Assembly: GCF_039540975.1 (NCBI RefSeq)
Contig: NZ_BAABFL010000409.1
Coordinates: 1 to 15,220 of the forward strand
Source: Kistimonas scapharcae
Lineage (GTDB): Bacteria > Pseudomonadota > Gammaproteobacteria > Pseudomonadales > Endozoicomonadaceae
Length of the DNA: 15,220 nt
Reading direction: 5' to 3'
Each line of letters starts with the position of its first letter. Position 1 is the stretch's first letter. The notes under the pieces were generated by a model that searched no databases, had not been told where the DNA came from, and was given only the letters and a program-made list of their open reading frames with translations. Shown here in pieces: positions 1 through 6,750 of the stretch. The translations under genes and the position numbers were made by a program.

Positions 1-33
1 AAAATCAGGCTCGCCAATACGTAAGGTGACGGG

Positions 34-81
34 GGTGTTCAAGTAGACCAGAATCGGTGTTCAAGTAAACCAGAATATGCA
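34..81 (+). mobile_element. Probable end of an IS21-type insertion sequence (terminal repeats only)
   Basis: Two direct copies of a 21-base unit, GGTGTTCAAGTARACCAGAAT, lie at 34-54 and 56-76. They have one mismatch and a 22-base period (about two helical turns). The second copy is followed by ATGCA, a plausible outer boundary at 81. Multiple short direct repeats just inside the tip are typical of IS21-family (istA/istB) elements, and the tip read inward would begin TGCATATTCTGG. In that reading the transposase genes lie to the left, outside the window, and only one end is visible. The family call rests on repeat layout and remembered resemblance, not on a transposase gene. Confidence 0.45.
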
Positions 82-400
82 GCGCTATTCGATTTATGTT
101 TAACCACTTTCATATTGTTTAGAATAGCAAGGTAATGATTCAAAATTATTGATAGCGTTTTTAGGGTGCATATTCAAATATGCTGATGCAGGATTATCAG
201 ATATGATAACGGTGATGCCATAATTAACGGGATGTTACATGCCAACCGGTTGTTATCTTTATTGATTTTTTATAAGAACACTAATTCTTTCGCGTTAATG
301 GACGGTCGATTGAGGCCGATTTGTTTAAATGAATGTTTTAAATATACGAATATTAAGTAAATAAAAGAAAATGCTTTTCTTATATACGGAGCTGGGTAAA
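82..400. other. AT-rich gene-free stretch
   Basis: I see no credible coding region, RNA gene or terminator here. The only notable item is TGCATATTC at 167-175, the inverse of GAATATGCA at the insertion-sequence tip (73-81). The match does not extend further, so it may be chance. The stretch ends in the ribosome-binding site (GGAG, 9 bases before the ATG at 401) of the decayed gene that follows. Confidence 0.5.
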
Positions 401-1196
401 ATGCACGCCGCATTGATTAGCGGTATTCTGGCAGGTGTTATGGGTAATGGGAGTGTCCTTGCCCAAAGTATTCCGGATGCATTTGCTCCTCCCCCAACAG
501 GAAAATACGTACAGGATGGTTTTTCCTGAATCAAAGTTGTCAAACATAGCCTCACCCGCCCTGAAAAAAGGTACGGTGATCAGGCTATTGGTCAGGATTA
601 TCACATTAATCGGTGATATCAGCGCTACCTAAAAATGGAACTCAATGATCGTTTTGCAGTATCTGGCTAAAAACTGAATTTTGACGAATTACAAGGCATC
701 ACCCGCCAGCTGACTCAGGGGTGGTCGTCAAGGAGATGAGGTCGACGGGTCAAAGGCGGCTTGAGGGACCTCCAGGGATGACTGGGGCTTCATTTGATGA
801 TGGTTTAAACAACGGTACAGTTAATGCTGGTACGGTAAAGCTGTTTGACGGAAACGTAGTGGTCGGCATATGAAGTTAATCGCTACCGATACAATCCATG
901 GTCTCTCACTGTGAAGTGGAGGCCTGACATGAGCACGTAAGCCAAAGGTTAGGTAGGAGAGAGATATCCGCTGTTAGCTTTTCACGAACAGGGCATATCC
1001 AAAGGAACACAAATGCGCTGTGGGTTCTCCTCAATTTCATGAAAAAACTATCTGGCAAGGTGGCGGAAAAATGACGATGGATGCCTCATTTTGGCTCAGT
1101 AGCTCAACACAATAATCTTCTCTTTCATTACTTTTAGTGATCGCTGTAGGACTGAAAAAACCTGGATCAGGAGCTTATAACAATCAATACTTCTAA
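401..1196 (+). pseudogene. Decayed gene for a signal-peptide (exported) protein, family not recognised
   Basis: Translation from the ATG at 401 gives a convincing signal peptide (MHAALISGILAGVMG... ending VLAQ) and then stops at 527. The same frame still reads like protein beyond that stop (KVVKHSLTRPEKRYGDQA, then MELNDRFAVSG, then NFDELQGITRQLTQG), broken by stops at 614 and 668. A shift near 720 continues as VVVKEMRSTGQRRLEG to FDGNVVVG. A shift near 870 returns to the first frame (EVNRYRYNPWSLTVKWRPDM), with stops at 938 and 950. A shift near 1015 gives CAVGSPQFHEKTIWQGGG, a stop at 1113, a hydrophobic stretch LSLLLVIAVGL, and a final TAA at 1194-1196. Stops at 938, 950 and 1113 sit where Gln codons changed by C-to-T would fit. 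The intact protein would have had about 265 residues. I do not recognise the family. A start at 371 is also in frame but lacks a good ribosome-binding site. Confidence 0.6.
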
Positions 1197-1301
1197 TTAC
1201 GGTAAATCCCTTATGCAATATGCGATTAGTCAAATTTAATCAGAATTAGAGAGTACTATTGGTATAATATAAGAATAATTATATTAACAGGCTCGATAAA
1301 T

Positions 1302-1330
1302 TTGATCCGTTTAATTGCTTATACTGTTAT
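1302..1330 (+). promoter_or_regulatory. Candidate promoter of the three-gene cassette
   Basis: TTGATC (1302-1307) and TGTTAT (1325-1330) are separated by 17 bases and lie about 45 bases before the first cassette gene. A perfect TATAAT at 1263-1268 is an alternative -10 but has no good -35 at the right distance. The region is AT-rich, so either match could be chance. Confidence 0.3.
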
Positions 1331-1373
1331 GTATCAATAAAAGTATTCTTAAAATATCGCATGGTTTTTAATT

Positions 1374-1700
1374 ATGGATAATGAAAACCTTGATCCGGAT
1401 AAGCTAGATAAAGCCTTATTGTCTGAAATAGACCAGCTGATAAATCAGGGGGCAGAGGTTTTTACCCGTTATCAGGCGTTGCTTCAGGATATCAATATGA
1501 CACCGGATGATGTGCAAAGGGATATTGAGAACCCTGATTTCCCAAAGTTTGCCATGGCTGAAACGATTGCTTGGAAAAATGAGTTGGATGCCGATGTAAA
1601 ACGAAAAATAAAAGAAGCATCCAAAGAGGTGAAAAATACTGGTCGCACAGGAAAATCTGGTGGAAAAGGTGGTTCTGTCAAGAAGAGCGGTTTGATCTAA
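1374..1700 (+). CDS. Small unrecognised acidic protein with Gly/Lys-rich tail (cassette gene 1)
   Basis: The product has 108 residues. Residues 1-85 are rich in Asp, Glu, Leu and Lys and should be helical; they include INQGAEVFTRYQALLQDIN and MTPDDVQRDIENPDFPKFA. The last ~20 residues (TGRTGKSGGKGGSVKKSGLI) are basic, flexible and Gly/Ser/Lys-rich. There is no signal peptide, membrane segment or motif I can name. The ATG lacks an obvious ribosome-binding site; the nearby ATG at 1361 runs into a stop after six codons in another frame, so 1374 is the only reasonable start. Gene 2 begins 19 bases after the stop, so the two are probably co-transcribed. Function unknown. That it is a real gene is supported by the tight, evenly spaced arrangement with the two downstream genes. 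Confidence 0.75.
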   Translation: MDNENLDPDKLDKALLSEIDQLINQGAEVFTRYQALLQDINMTPDDVQRDIENPDFPKFAMAETIAWKNELDADVKRKIKEASKEVKNTGRTGKSGGKGGSVKKSGLI

Positions 1701-1719
1701 AGCATACAGGAATCTGGTT

Positions 1720-2649
1720 ATGGCAATTGCGTTCAATCCTTCACAACCCCCTTCGATTGGCGGTATTGGCCAAGTCGGTGGTATTGGTGCCAAGGGTGGG
1801 ATTGCACCGGGTTATAACATACCGGGCATACAGATCAGCATCATGACCGGAGGTGTAGCGCATACACCGGGCATGATGGGGGCTATGCATGGGTTTGGTT
1901 CGCAGTTTGCGGGCATGTCCAATTTCTATAACCAGATCCCCGGGCATGGTGCTGTGCCTGGTATTCGCCCTCCTTCTCAGTTTGGGGGGCATCATGCTAT
2001 TGGTGGTGGTTCTGCTGCAGTGGGGGGAGCTGGTAGCACACATGAAAAAATCATAGATAAACAGGAAGAGAGAAGTGAAATAAGAGAGAAAAAAGATGCA
2101 TTGGAAGAAAAACTGGATGAATTAAGAGATAAAGCCAAAGAGTATGAATCTAAATTGAAAGATAAAGATGTTGAAATAATTGGAAAAAATAACAACATAG
2201 AAATGACACAAAAAGAAAAAGAAAAGAATGAAGCTTTAAAAACAACGGAAGAATCGAAAAAAGCAGAATATCAAGAGAATAAAAAGAAAGCAGAAAAGAA
2301 ATTGCATGATAATCGCTGGCAGGGCTGGATGGTATTGCCGTGGAACTGGGGTAAAGATGCCTCTGCGCGTTCTGCCAGAAATGCAGCCACGAAGGAAATT
2401 AATGCGAACAACGGTTATATCAAGAATACCAATAACAAGATCAGTGAGATCAATGACAAGATCGGAAAAAACAATGCTGAAATAACCTCGCTGACAGGAG
2501 ATAGGGACAAGCTGGTGCAGGAAAAGAGTCAAATTCAGTCTCAGTATGATCCTATTAAGGCAGAGCTTGAGAAACTGGAAGACCAGTTGAAGCAGCTGGA
2601 GTACGAAGAAGACAAGTTGTCGGATGAAATCAGGGATCTGAGAAACTAA
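1720..2649 (+). CDS. Gly-rich, two-armed coiled-coil protein with Trp-rich hinge (cassette gene 2)
   Basis: The product has 309 residues in three parts. Residues 1-107 are Gly/Pro/Met/His-rich with repeated GGIG-like and PGM/PGI steps and no charged heptads. Residues 108-198 are a highly charged Glu/Lys helix with coiled-coil character. Residues 199-212 (RWQGWMVLPWNWGK) carry four tryptophans (W200, W203, W208, W210). Residues 216-308 form a second charged helical arm ending in KLEDQLKQLEYEEDKL. The arms are similar in length, so a helical hairpin folding at the Trp hinge is plausible. There is no signal peptide or clear transmembrane helix, and I recognise no family. A structural, filament-forming or secreted role is possible but is inference. 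A CAGGA-type ribosome-binding site precedes the ATG. Codons in the arms are AT-rich (AAA, GAA), unlike the core block downstream. Confidence 0.8.
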   Translation: MAIAFNPSQPPSIGGIGQVGGIGAKGGIAPGYNIPGIQISIMTGGVAHTPGMMGAMHGFGSQFAGMSNFYNQIPGHGAVPGIRPPSQFGGHHAIGGGSAAVGGAGSTHEKIIDKQEERSEIREKKDALEEKLDELRDKAKEYESKLKDKDVEIIGKNNNIEMTQKEKEKNEALKTTEESKKAEYQENKKKAEKKLHDNRWQGWMVLPWNWGKDASARSARNAATKEINANNGYIKNTNNKISEINDKIGKNNAEITSLTGDRDKLVQEKSQIQSQYDPIKAELEKLEDQLKQLEYEEDKLSDEIRDLRN

Positions 2650-2668
2650 GGATAAGGTTGGTCAGTGC

Positions 2669-3118
2669 ATGAGCAATGATATCAGGAACAATCAGAGTGA
2701 CTTTGTTAATCAAGGTAGACCGGTGGGCAATCAGACAGCCGCATCCGCAGGCAATCAGGCCCCCACTGGTAAACAAGGCGGTATTATTGATCAAACGTTA
2801 CCTGAATATAGCTCTGTCGCAATATTGGATAAATACGCGCCCAACAAGGACTTCAAAGAGCCTCATATTACCCGTGCTCAACTGGAACTGTTGAAAGAAT
2901 TCGGCATTACCGACCTGAAAATGAAGCATCATCCACAGGCGGATGTTTTCACCCTGACGCAGGATGAATGGGATCGTTTGCATGAGACTATGACACCGAT
3001 TATGCAGCAGATGAAGAAAAAGGCTCAGCTGATGATCATCAATGCGAGGGAAACATTGAAAGGCCACGAAGTCGCTATGGATTGTGCTGATCAGATCAGA
3101 CGAAATGAAGATATGTAG
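2669..3118 (+). CDS. Unrecognised small helical protein (cassette gene 3)
   Basis: The product has 149 residues. Residues 1-45 are polar and disordered-looking (Asn/Gln/Gly-rich, e.g. NQTAASAGNQAPTGKQGG). Residues 46-149 look folded and mostly helical: RAQLELLKEFGITDLKM, then FTLTQDEWDRLHETMTPIMQQMKKKAQL, ending in a charged helix. There is no signal peptide, membrane helix, zinc ligand set or named motif. The gene starts 19 bases after gene 2, the same gap as between genes 1 and 2, with GGATAAGG as ribosome-binding site. A hairpin terminator follows 40 bases downstream, so it closes the operon. Like its two partners it joins a flexible Gly/Asn/Ser-rich stretch to a helical part. Function unknown. 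Confidence 0.78.
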   Translation: MSNDIRNNQSDFVNQGRPVGNQTAASAGNQAPTGKQGGIIDQTLPEYSSVAILDKYAPNKDFKEPHITRAQLELLKEFGITDLKMKHHPQADVFTLTQDEWDRLHETMTPIMQQMKKKAQLMIINARETLKGHEVAMDCADQIRRNEDM

Positions 3119-3158
3119 TGATACTCGGATTACATAAATCCTGTTCTTGTCAGAAAGT

Positions 3159-3199
3159 AAGCCCCTGATGATTAAATAACACAGTACAGAGGCTTTTTT
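3159..3199 (+). terminator. Terminator after the cassette, between convergent genes
   Basis: AAGCCCCTG (3159-3167) pairs with CAGAGGCTT (3187-3195) with one mismatch, and the 3' arm runs into a T tract (3194-3199). It ends plus-strand transcription of the three-gene cassette. It lies just before the stop of the convergent acyltransferase gene at 3205, so it may also help on the minus strand, but the T tract there is poor. Confidence 0.75.
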
Positions 3200-3204
3200 A
3201 TTTA

Positions 3205-3930
3205 TTAATCCAGTGTTTTCTGATGTTCACTGACCCATTCATAAGCCTGCTTACTAAGAACGGTTGTGGATTTATCCTCACTGGTGATGGGTGGACCGAT
3301 TTTTACTGTGATTACGCCCGGTGTTTTCAGCCATTTTCCGTTTGGCCAGTAACGGCCGGCATTGTGGACGACCGGAACCACGTTTACCTCTGCCTTTTTG
3401 GCCAGCATTGCCCCACCCCGGCTGAACTTACCCAGGTTTGGCCAGTCCCGACGAGTGCCTTCAGGAAAAATCAGAACAGAGTTTCCTTCCTTCAGAAAAT
3501 GGGTTCCCTGATCGATCAGTTGATGCATGGCCGCATTGCGGTCACTTCGATTAATGGCAATAGGACTCAGGAAACGGAAAGCCCAGCCAAAAAAAGGAAT
3601 ATTGAGCAATTCTTTTTTGATGACCGTGGACTGTGGACTGAACACCGTTTGCAGGTAAAAGGTTTCCCATGTGGACTGGTGATTGCTGAGAATTACGCAG
3701 CTTTGATCCGGAATATTCTCTTTTCCTTCAACCTTCCAGCGGATACCGCAGATAACTCTGACCAGTGCCAGCGCCACGCTGCACCAGGTCACAACCGCAT
3801 ACCGATGCCGGCACTTTCGAGGCACAAAATAAATGGTTAGCAGCACGATGGATGGATAGAACAATGTCCAGAAAATCAGCAAGCAATAGAAGACAGCTGT
3901 CCTAAACCAGAGAAATGCACGGTAAAACAT
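3205..3930 (-). CDS. plsC: 1-acylglycerol-3-phosphate O-acyltransferase family protein (PlsC/LPLAT)
   Basis: This 241-residue membrane acyltransferase family transfers an acyl chain to lysophosphatidic acid or a related lysophospholipid. Hydrophobic segments lie at about residues 11-36 and 47-61, followed by the catalytic domain. Motif I is NHQSTWE (83-89): the catalytic His84 is present, but the usual Asp of HX4D is Glu89. Motif II is INRSDR (126-131), motif III FPEGTR (155-160) and motif IV VVPVVHNAG (184-192). Its ATG shares one base with the gmhB stop (TGATG), indicating translational coupling, and a GGAG lies inside the end of gmhB. In Pseudomonas the gene at this place beside gyrB, called lptA, belongs to this family; substrate and symbol here are inferred. 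It is convergent with the three-gene cassette. Confidence 0.88.
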   Translation of the reverse strand: MFYRAFLWFRTAVFYCLLIFWTLFYPSIVLLTIYFVPRKCRHRYAVVTWCSVALALVRVICGIRWKVEGKENIPDQSCVILSNHQSTWETFYLQTVFSPQSTVIKKELLNIPFFGWAFRFLSPIAINRSDRNAAMHQLIDQGTHFLKEGNSVLIFPEGTRRDWPNLGKFSRGGAMLAKKAEVNVVPVVHNAGRYWPNGKWLKTPGVITVKIGPPITSEDKSTTVLSKQAYEWVSEHQKTLD

Positions 3931-4481
3931 CAGGCTTCAGCTCCATTGAGCAGGTAATCAGCAAAGTCAGCCAGTGAATTGACAATTTTCACACCCATCA
4001 AGTCATCCGCACTGGCTTTAGCGAGTGTTCTATTCCCCTTCCCTGTTTTCACCAGAACCGGTTTACAGCCTGAGATGCGAGCGACGTCAATGTCTTTGCC
4101 GGTATCGCCGACAAACCAGGCGCCTTCTGCCGACGTGTTCAGGTTTGCTTCAATCTGACGAACCAAACCCGGCTGAGGCTTTCGACAATCACAATCGTCA
4201 TCCGGAGTATGGGGACAAAACGCGATAGTGCTAATTAAACCATTATTGTCATTTACCAGACGGTTCATCTTATTATGCATGGCGTCCAATTCTGCCAAGT
4301 CATAATAACCGCGCCCAATACCGGACTGATTGGTGGCAACCGCAATGGTATAACCGGCCTGACTCAGCCGGGCGATGGCTTCAATACTGCCGGGAATGGG
4401 AATCCACTCGTCAACGGAACGGATATAATTATCGGAATCTTCGTTGATGACGCCATCTCGATCGAGAATGACCAGTTTCAT
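3930..4481 (-). CDS. gmhB: D-glycero-beta-D-manno-heptose 1,7-bisphosphate 7-phosphatase
   Basis: GmhB removes the C7 phosphate from heptose 1,7-bisphosphate in the cytoplasm, a step in making ADP-heptose for the LPS inner core. The 183-residue protein is a HAD phosphatase of normal family length. Numbering from the chosen start, DRDG holds nucleophile Asp7 and general acid Asp9, ATNQSG holds the motif II Thr (Thr50), CRKP holds motif III Lys101, and GDTGKD is motif IV (125-130). The subfamily zinc site is complete: Cys89, His91, Cys97, Cys99. I chose the ATG at 4481 over a TTG six bases upstream (4487), because AAGGGGAG lies 8 bases before the ATG but only about 2 before the TTG. It overlaps the acyltransferase start by one base and is separated from glyS by a hairpin-rich spacer. 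Confidence 0.93.
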   Translation of the reverse strand: MKLVILDRDGVINEDSDNYIRSVDEWIPIPGSIEAIARLSQAGYTIAVATNQSGIGRGYYDLAELDAMHNKMNRLVNDNNGLISTIAFCPHTPDDDCDCRKPQPGLVRQIEANLNTSAEGAWFVGDTGKDIDVARISGCKPVLVKTGKGNRTLAKASADDLMGVKIVNSLADFADYLLNGAEA

Positions 4482-4538
4482 CGGCAAGGCTCCCCTTCCT
4501 TTCGGGTGCAGGCTGAAACCTGTCTGTCGTTTATGGCA

Positions 4539-4565
4539 TAAGACCGGCTACCAGAGCCGGTCTTA
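4539..4565 (-). terminator. Perfect 11-base-pair hairpin between glyS and gmhB, probable weak terminator
   Basis: TAAGACCGGCT (4539-4549) and AGCCGGTCTTA (4555-4565) are exact inverse repeats around a 5-base loop. On the minus strand it lies about 95 bases after the glyS stop and about 58 before gmhB. The following tract (TCTTAT) is short, so it may be an inefficient terminator that lets some glyQS transcripts continue into gmhB, or an RNA-stabilising hairpin. Confidence 0.55.
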
Positions 4566-4589
4566 CTGAGTAAAACATCCACTGAAGGC

Positions 4590-4651
4590 ATACCGTTCCC
4601 ATTATCAGGCATGAAAACGGTATTGTGACGGAAACCGGTGACAGTTTCCGT
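4590..4651 (-). repeat. Two adjacent inverted repeats just downstream of glyS
   Basis: ATACCGTT (4590-4597) pairs with AACGGTAT (4616-4623) across an 18-base loop. Four bases on, ACGGAAAC (4628-4635) pairs with GTTTCCGT (4644-4651) across an 8-base loop. Neither is followed by a T tract on either strand. With the hairpin at 4539-4565 they make three stem-loops in the 178-base glyS-gmhB spacer. Possible roles are 3'-end protection of the glyQS mRNA or transcript partition; I cannot decide from sequence. Confidence 0.5.
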
Positions 4652-4659
4652 TGCCAATA

Positions 4660-6750
4660 TCAGCTTTTCTGTAACAGAGAGATATCTGCGACATGCAGGA
4701 ACTGGTCGCGCAGCTGACGCAGCAGTGCATAGCGGTTCAGACGAACCTGCTGGTCTTCTGCATTAACCAGCACCGTGTCGAAGAAGTTATCCACGGTATC
4801 CTTCAGGGACGCCATGCGCTCCATCGCCGTGGAATACTTACGTTCGCCCAGTAGTGGCTGAACTTCATCACGCTTGGCAGAGAGAGCCGATGCCAGAGCC
4901 TTTTCTGCCTCTTCTGTCAGTAGGGCCTCATCCACATTATCGGGAATCACCAGATCACCGGCCTTGGCCATGATGTTGGAGACCCGCTTATTGGCTGCAG
5001 CCAGCGCCAGGGCTTCCGGCATACGGCTGAAGTTGTGGATAGCCTTAACGCGACGATCGAAATCGTAGGGTTGGGACGGCTTCAGAGCCTTGACTGACAG
5101 GAATACTTCAACCGGGATCTTCTCGTCCTGGTACCAGGCGCGGAAACGCTCCAGCATGAAGTCCAGTACGGTTTCGTTGAGGGCTTCACCAGCTGGCAGT
5201 TCAGTGCCCTGCTCTGCATAACCTTCGATAGCGACAGCGATCAGGCTACGCAGGTCCAGGTTCAGCTTCTTCTCAACGATGATACGCAGAATACCCAGTG
5301 TGGCACGACGAAGTGCAAATGGATCCTTGTTGCCGGAAGGTGGCTGGTTGATACCAAAAATACCGGTCAGGGTGTCCAGCTTGTCTGCGATGGCGACGGC
5401 ACAGCCGGTCAGGCCGGTCGGCAGTTCATCGCCGGCAAAGCGCGGCATGTACTGCTCGTTCAGGGCGCGGCAGACCTCTTCCGGCTCACCATCATTGATG
5501 CCGTAGTACTGGCCCATGATGCCTTGCAGTTCAGGGAACTCCTGCACCATGTCAGACACCAGGTCGGACTTGCACAGCTCACCGGCACGACGTGCCCAGT
5601 CACTGTTACCGCCTTCCTGAGATGCGATATAAGCTGCCAGACGGGCAATTCGCTCGGTCTTGGCGTACAGGGAGCCCAGCTTGCTCTGGAAGACTACCGG
5701 CTTCAGGGTTTCACGACGCTCTTCGAGGGTAGATTTGCGATCGTTATCGTAGAAGAACTTGGCATCCGCCAGACGGGGGCGAATAACTTTTTCGTTACCC
5801 GCGATCACCTGAGCCGGATCCTGGCTCTCGATATTAGCGATGGTGATGAAGTAAGGCTTGAGATTGCCTTCACTGTCCACCGCATGGAAATACTTCTGAT
5901 GCTCTTTCATGGAAGAGATCAGGGCTTCCTGGGGAACTTCCAGGAATTCATCATCAAAACGACCGGCCAGCGCCACAGGCCACTCGTTGAGCGCGGTGAC
6001 TTCATCCAGCAGGTCTTCGTCGATAACGGCTTCACAGCTCAGTTTACGAGCTTCAGCTTCCACCTGCTGGCGGATCGTGCTGCGACGGCCTTCAAAATCG
6101 GCAATGACGTAACCATTGCGTGCCAGCAGACGCTGGTAGTCTGCCGGATTCTCAATGGTGATCACGTCGTTATGATGGAAACGGTGGCCACGGGTTTCAC
6201 GACCGGCAGTCAGGCCGAGAATTTTACAATCCACGACTTCATTACCCAGCAGCATCACCAGCCAGTGCACGGGACGGACAAACTCAACTCGGCTCGCGCC
6301 CCAGCGCATACGCTTGGGAATCGGTAGCTCATCCAGAGACGCTTTGACCATGGCAGGCAGCAGTTCAGCGGTCGCGCTGCCCTTCTCGGTGGAACGAAAA
6401 ACCAGCCAGGCGCCCTTGTCGGTCTCTTCGGTCACGAGATCGCTGACGGTAACGCCACAGGAGCGGGAAAAACCTTCAGCAGCCTTGGTGGGGTTACCTT
6501 CGGCATCGTAAGCCGCCTGAACGGCCGGGCCCTTGCGTTCGACGTCACGGTCAGGCTGAGCGGTTTCCAGCTCGCGCACCAGCAGTGCCAGACGACGCGG
6601 AGCCGCGAAAACCTGGTGGTTGCCATAAGCCAGTCCGGCTTTTTCCAGACGCTGGAGAATGCCTTCTGCAAAGGCGTTACCCAGCGTTTTCAGTGCTTTC
6701 GGGGGCAGCTCTTCAGTGCCCAGCTCGACCAGAAAATCCTGTGTTGCCAT
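4660..6750 (-). CDS. glyS: Glycyl-tRNA synthetase beta subunit
   Basis: GlyS pairs with GlyQ in the alpha2beta2 glycyl-tRNA synthetase of most Gram-negative bacteria; the beta subunit recognises and binds tRNA-Gly. The 696-residue length is close to the usual ~690. The N-terminus is canonical (MATQDFLVELGTEELPPKAL). The middle contains the conserved EVPQEALISSMKEHQKYF and FFYDNDRKSTLEERRETL segments, and GNKDPFALRRATLGILRI is a strong family hallmark. The C-terminal part is the helical anticodon-binding (DALR-type) region, ending NRYALLRQLRDQFLHVADISLL. Its ATG shares one base with the glyQ stop (TAATG), and AGGAG lies 8 bases upstream inside glyQ, so it is probably translated by coupling, matching the one-to-one subunit need. 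No defects seen. Confidence 0.97.
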   Translation of the reverse strand: MATQDFLVELGTEELPPKALKTLGNAFAEGILQRLEKAGLAYGNHQVFAAPRRLALLVRELETAQPDRDVERKGPAVQAAYDAEGNPTKAAEGFSRSCGVTVSDLVTEETDKGAWLVFRSTEKGSATAELLPAMVKASLDELPIPKRMRWGASRVEFVRPVHWLVMLLGNEVVDCKILGLTAGRETRGHRFHHNDVITIENPADYQRLLARNGYVIADFEGRRSTIRQQVEAEARKLSCEAVIDEDLLDEVTALNEWPVALAGRFDDEFLEVPQEALISSMKEHQKYFHAVDSEGNLKPYFITIANIESQDPAQVIAGNEKVIRPRLADAKFFYDNDRKSTLEERRETLKPVVFQSKLGSLYAKTERIARLAAYIASQEGGNSDWARRAGELCKSDLVSDMVQEFPELQGIMGQYYGINDGEPEEVCRALNEQYMPRFAGDELPTGLTGCAVAIADKLDTLTGIFGINQPPSGNKDPFALRRATLGILRIIVEKKLNLDLRSLIAVAIEGYAEQGTELPAGEALNETVLDFMLERFRAWYQDEKIPVEVFLSVKALKPSQPYDFDRRVKAIHNFSRMPEALALAAANKRVSNIMAKAGDLVIPDNVDEALLTEEAEKALASALSAKRDEVQPLLGERKYSTAMERMASLKDTVDNFFDTVLVNAEDQQVRLNRYALLRQLRDQFLHVADISLLQKS

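Noticed and set aside
435..632. 65-codon plus-strand open stretch in the decayed zone
   Set aside because: Another frame of the same interval gives a signal peptide and better protein-like continuity, so this is probably a shadow within the pseudogene.
1720..2043. Gly-rich repeats at the start of cassette gene 2 as a DNA repeat or CRISPR-like array
   Set aside because: The GGT/GGC-rich units are irregular in length and sequence and are explained by coding for a Gly-rich head.
3223..3840. Plus-strand open stretch of about 205 codons opposite the acyltransferase gene
   Set aside because: Antisense to a gene with all its family motifs; no independent support.
5524..6327. Plus-strand open stretch of about 267 codons opposite glyS
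   Set aside because: Antisense shadow of glyS; the composition is that of a reverse-complemented gene and no product is recognisable.
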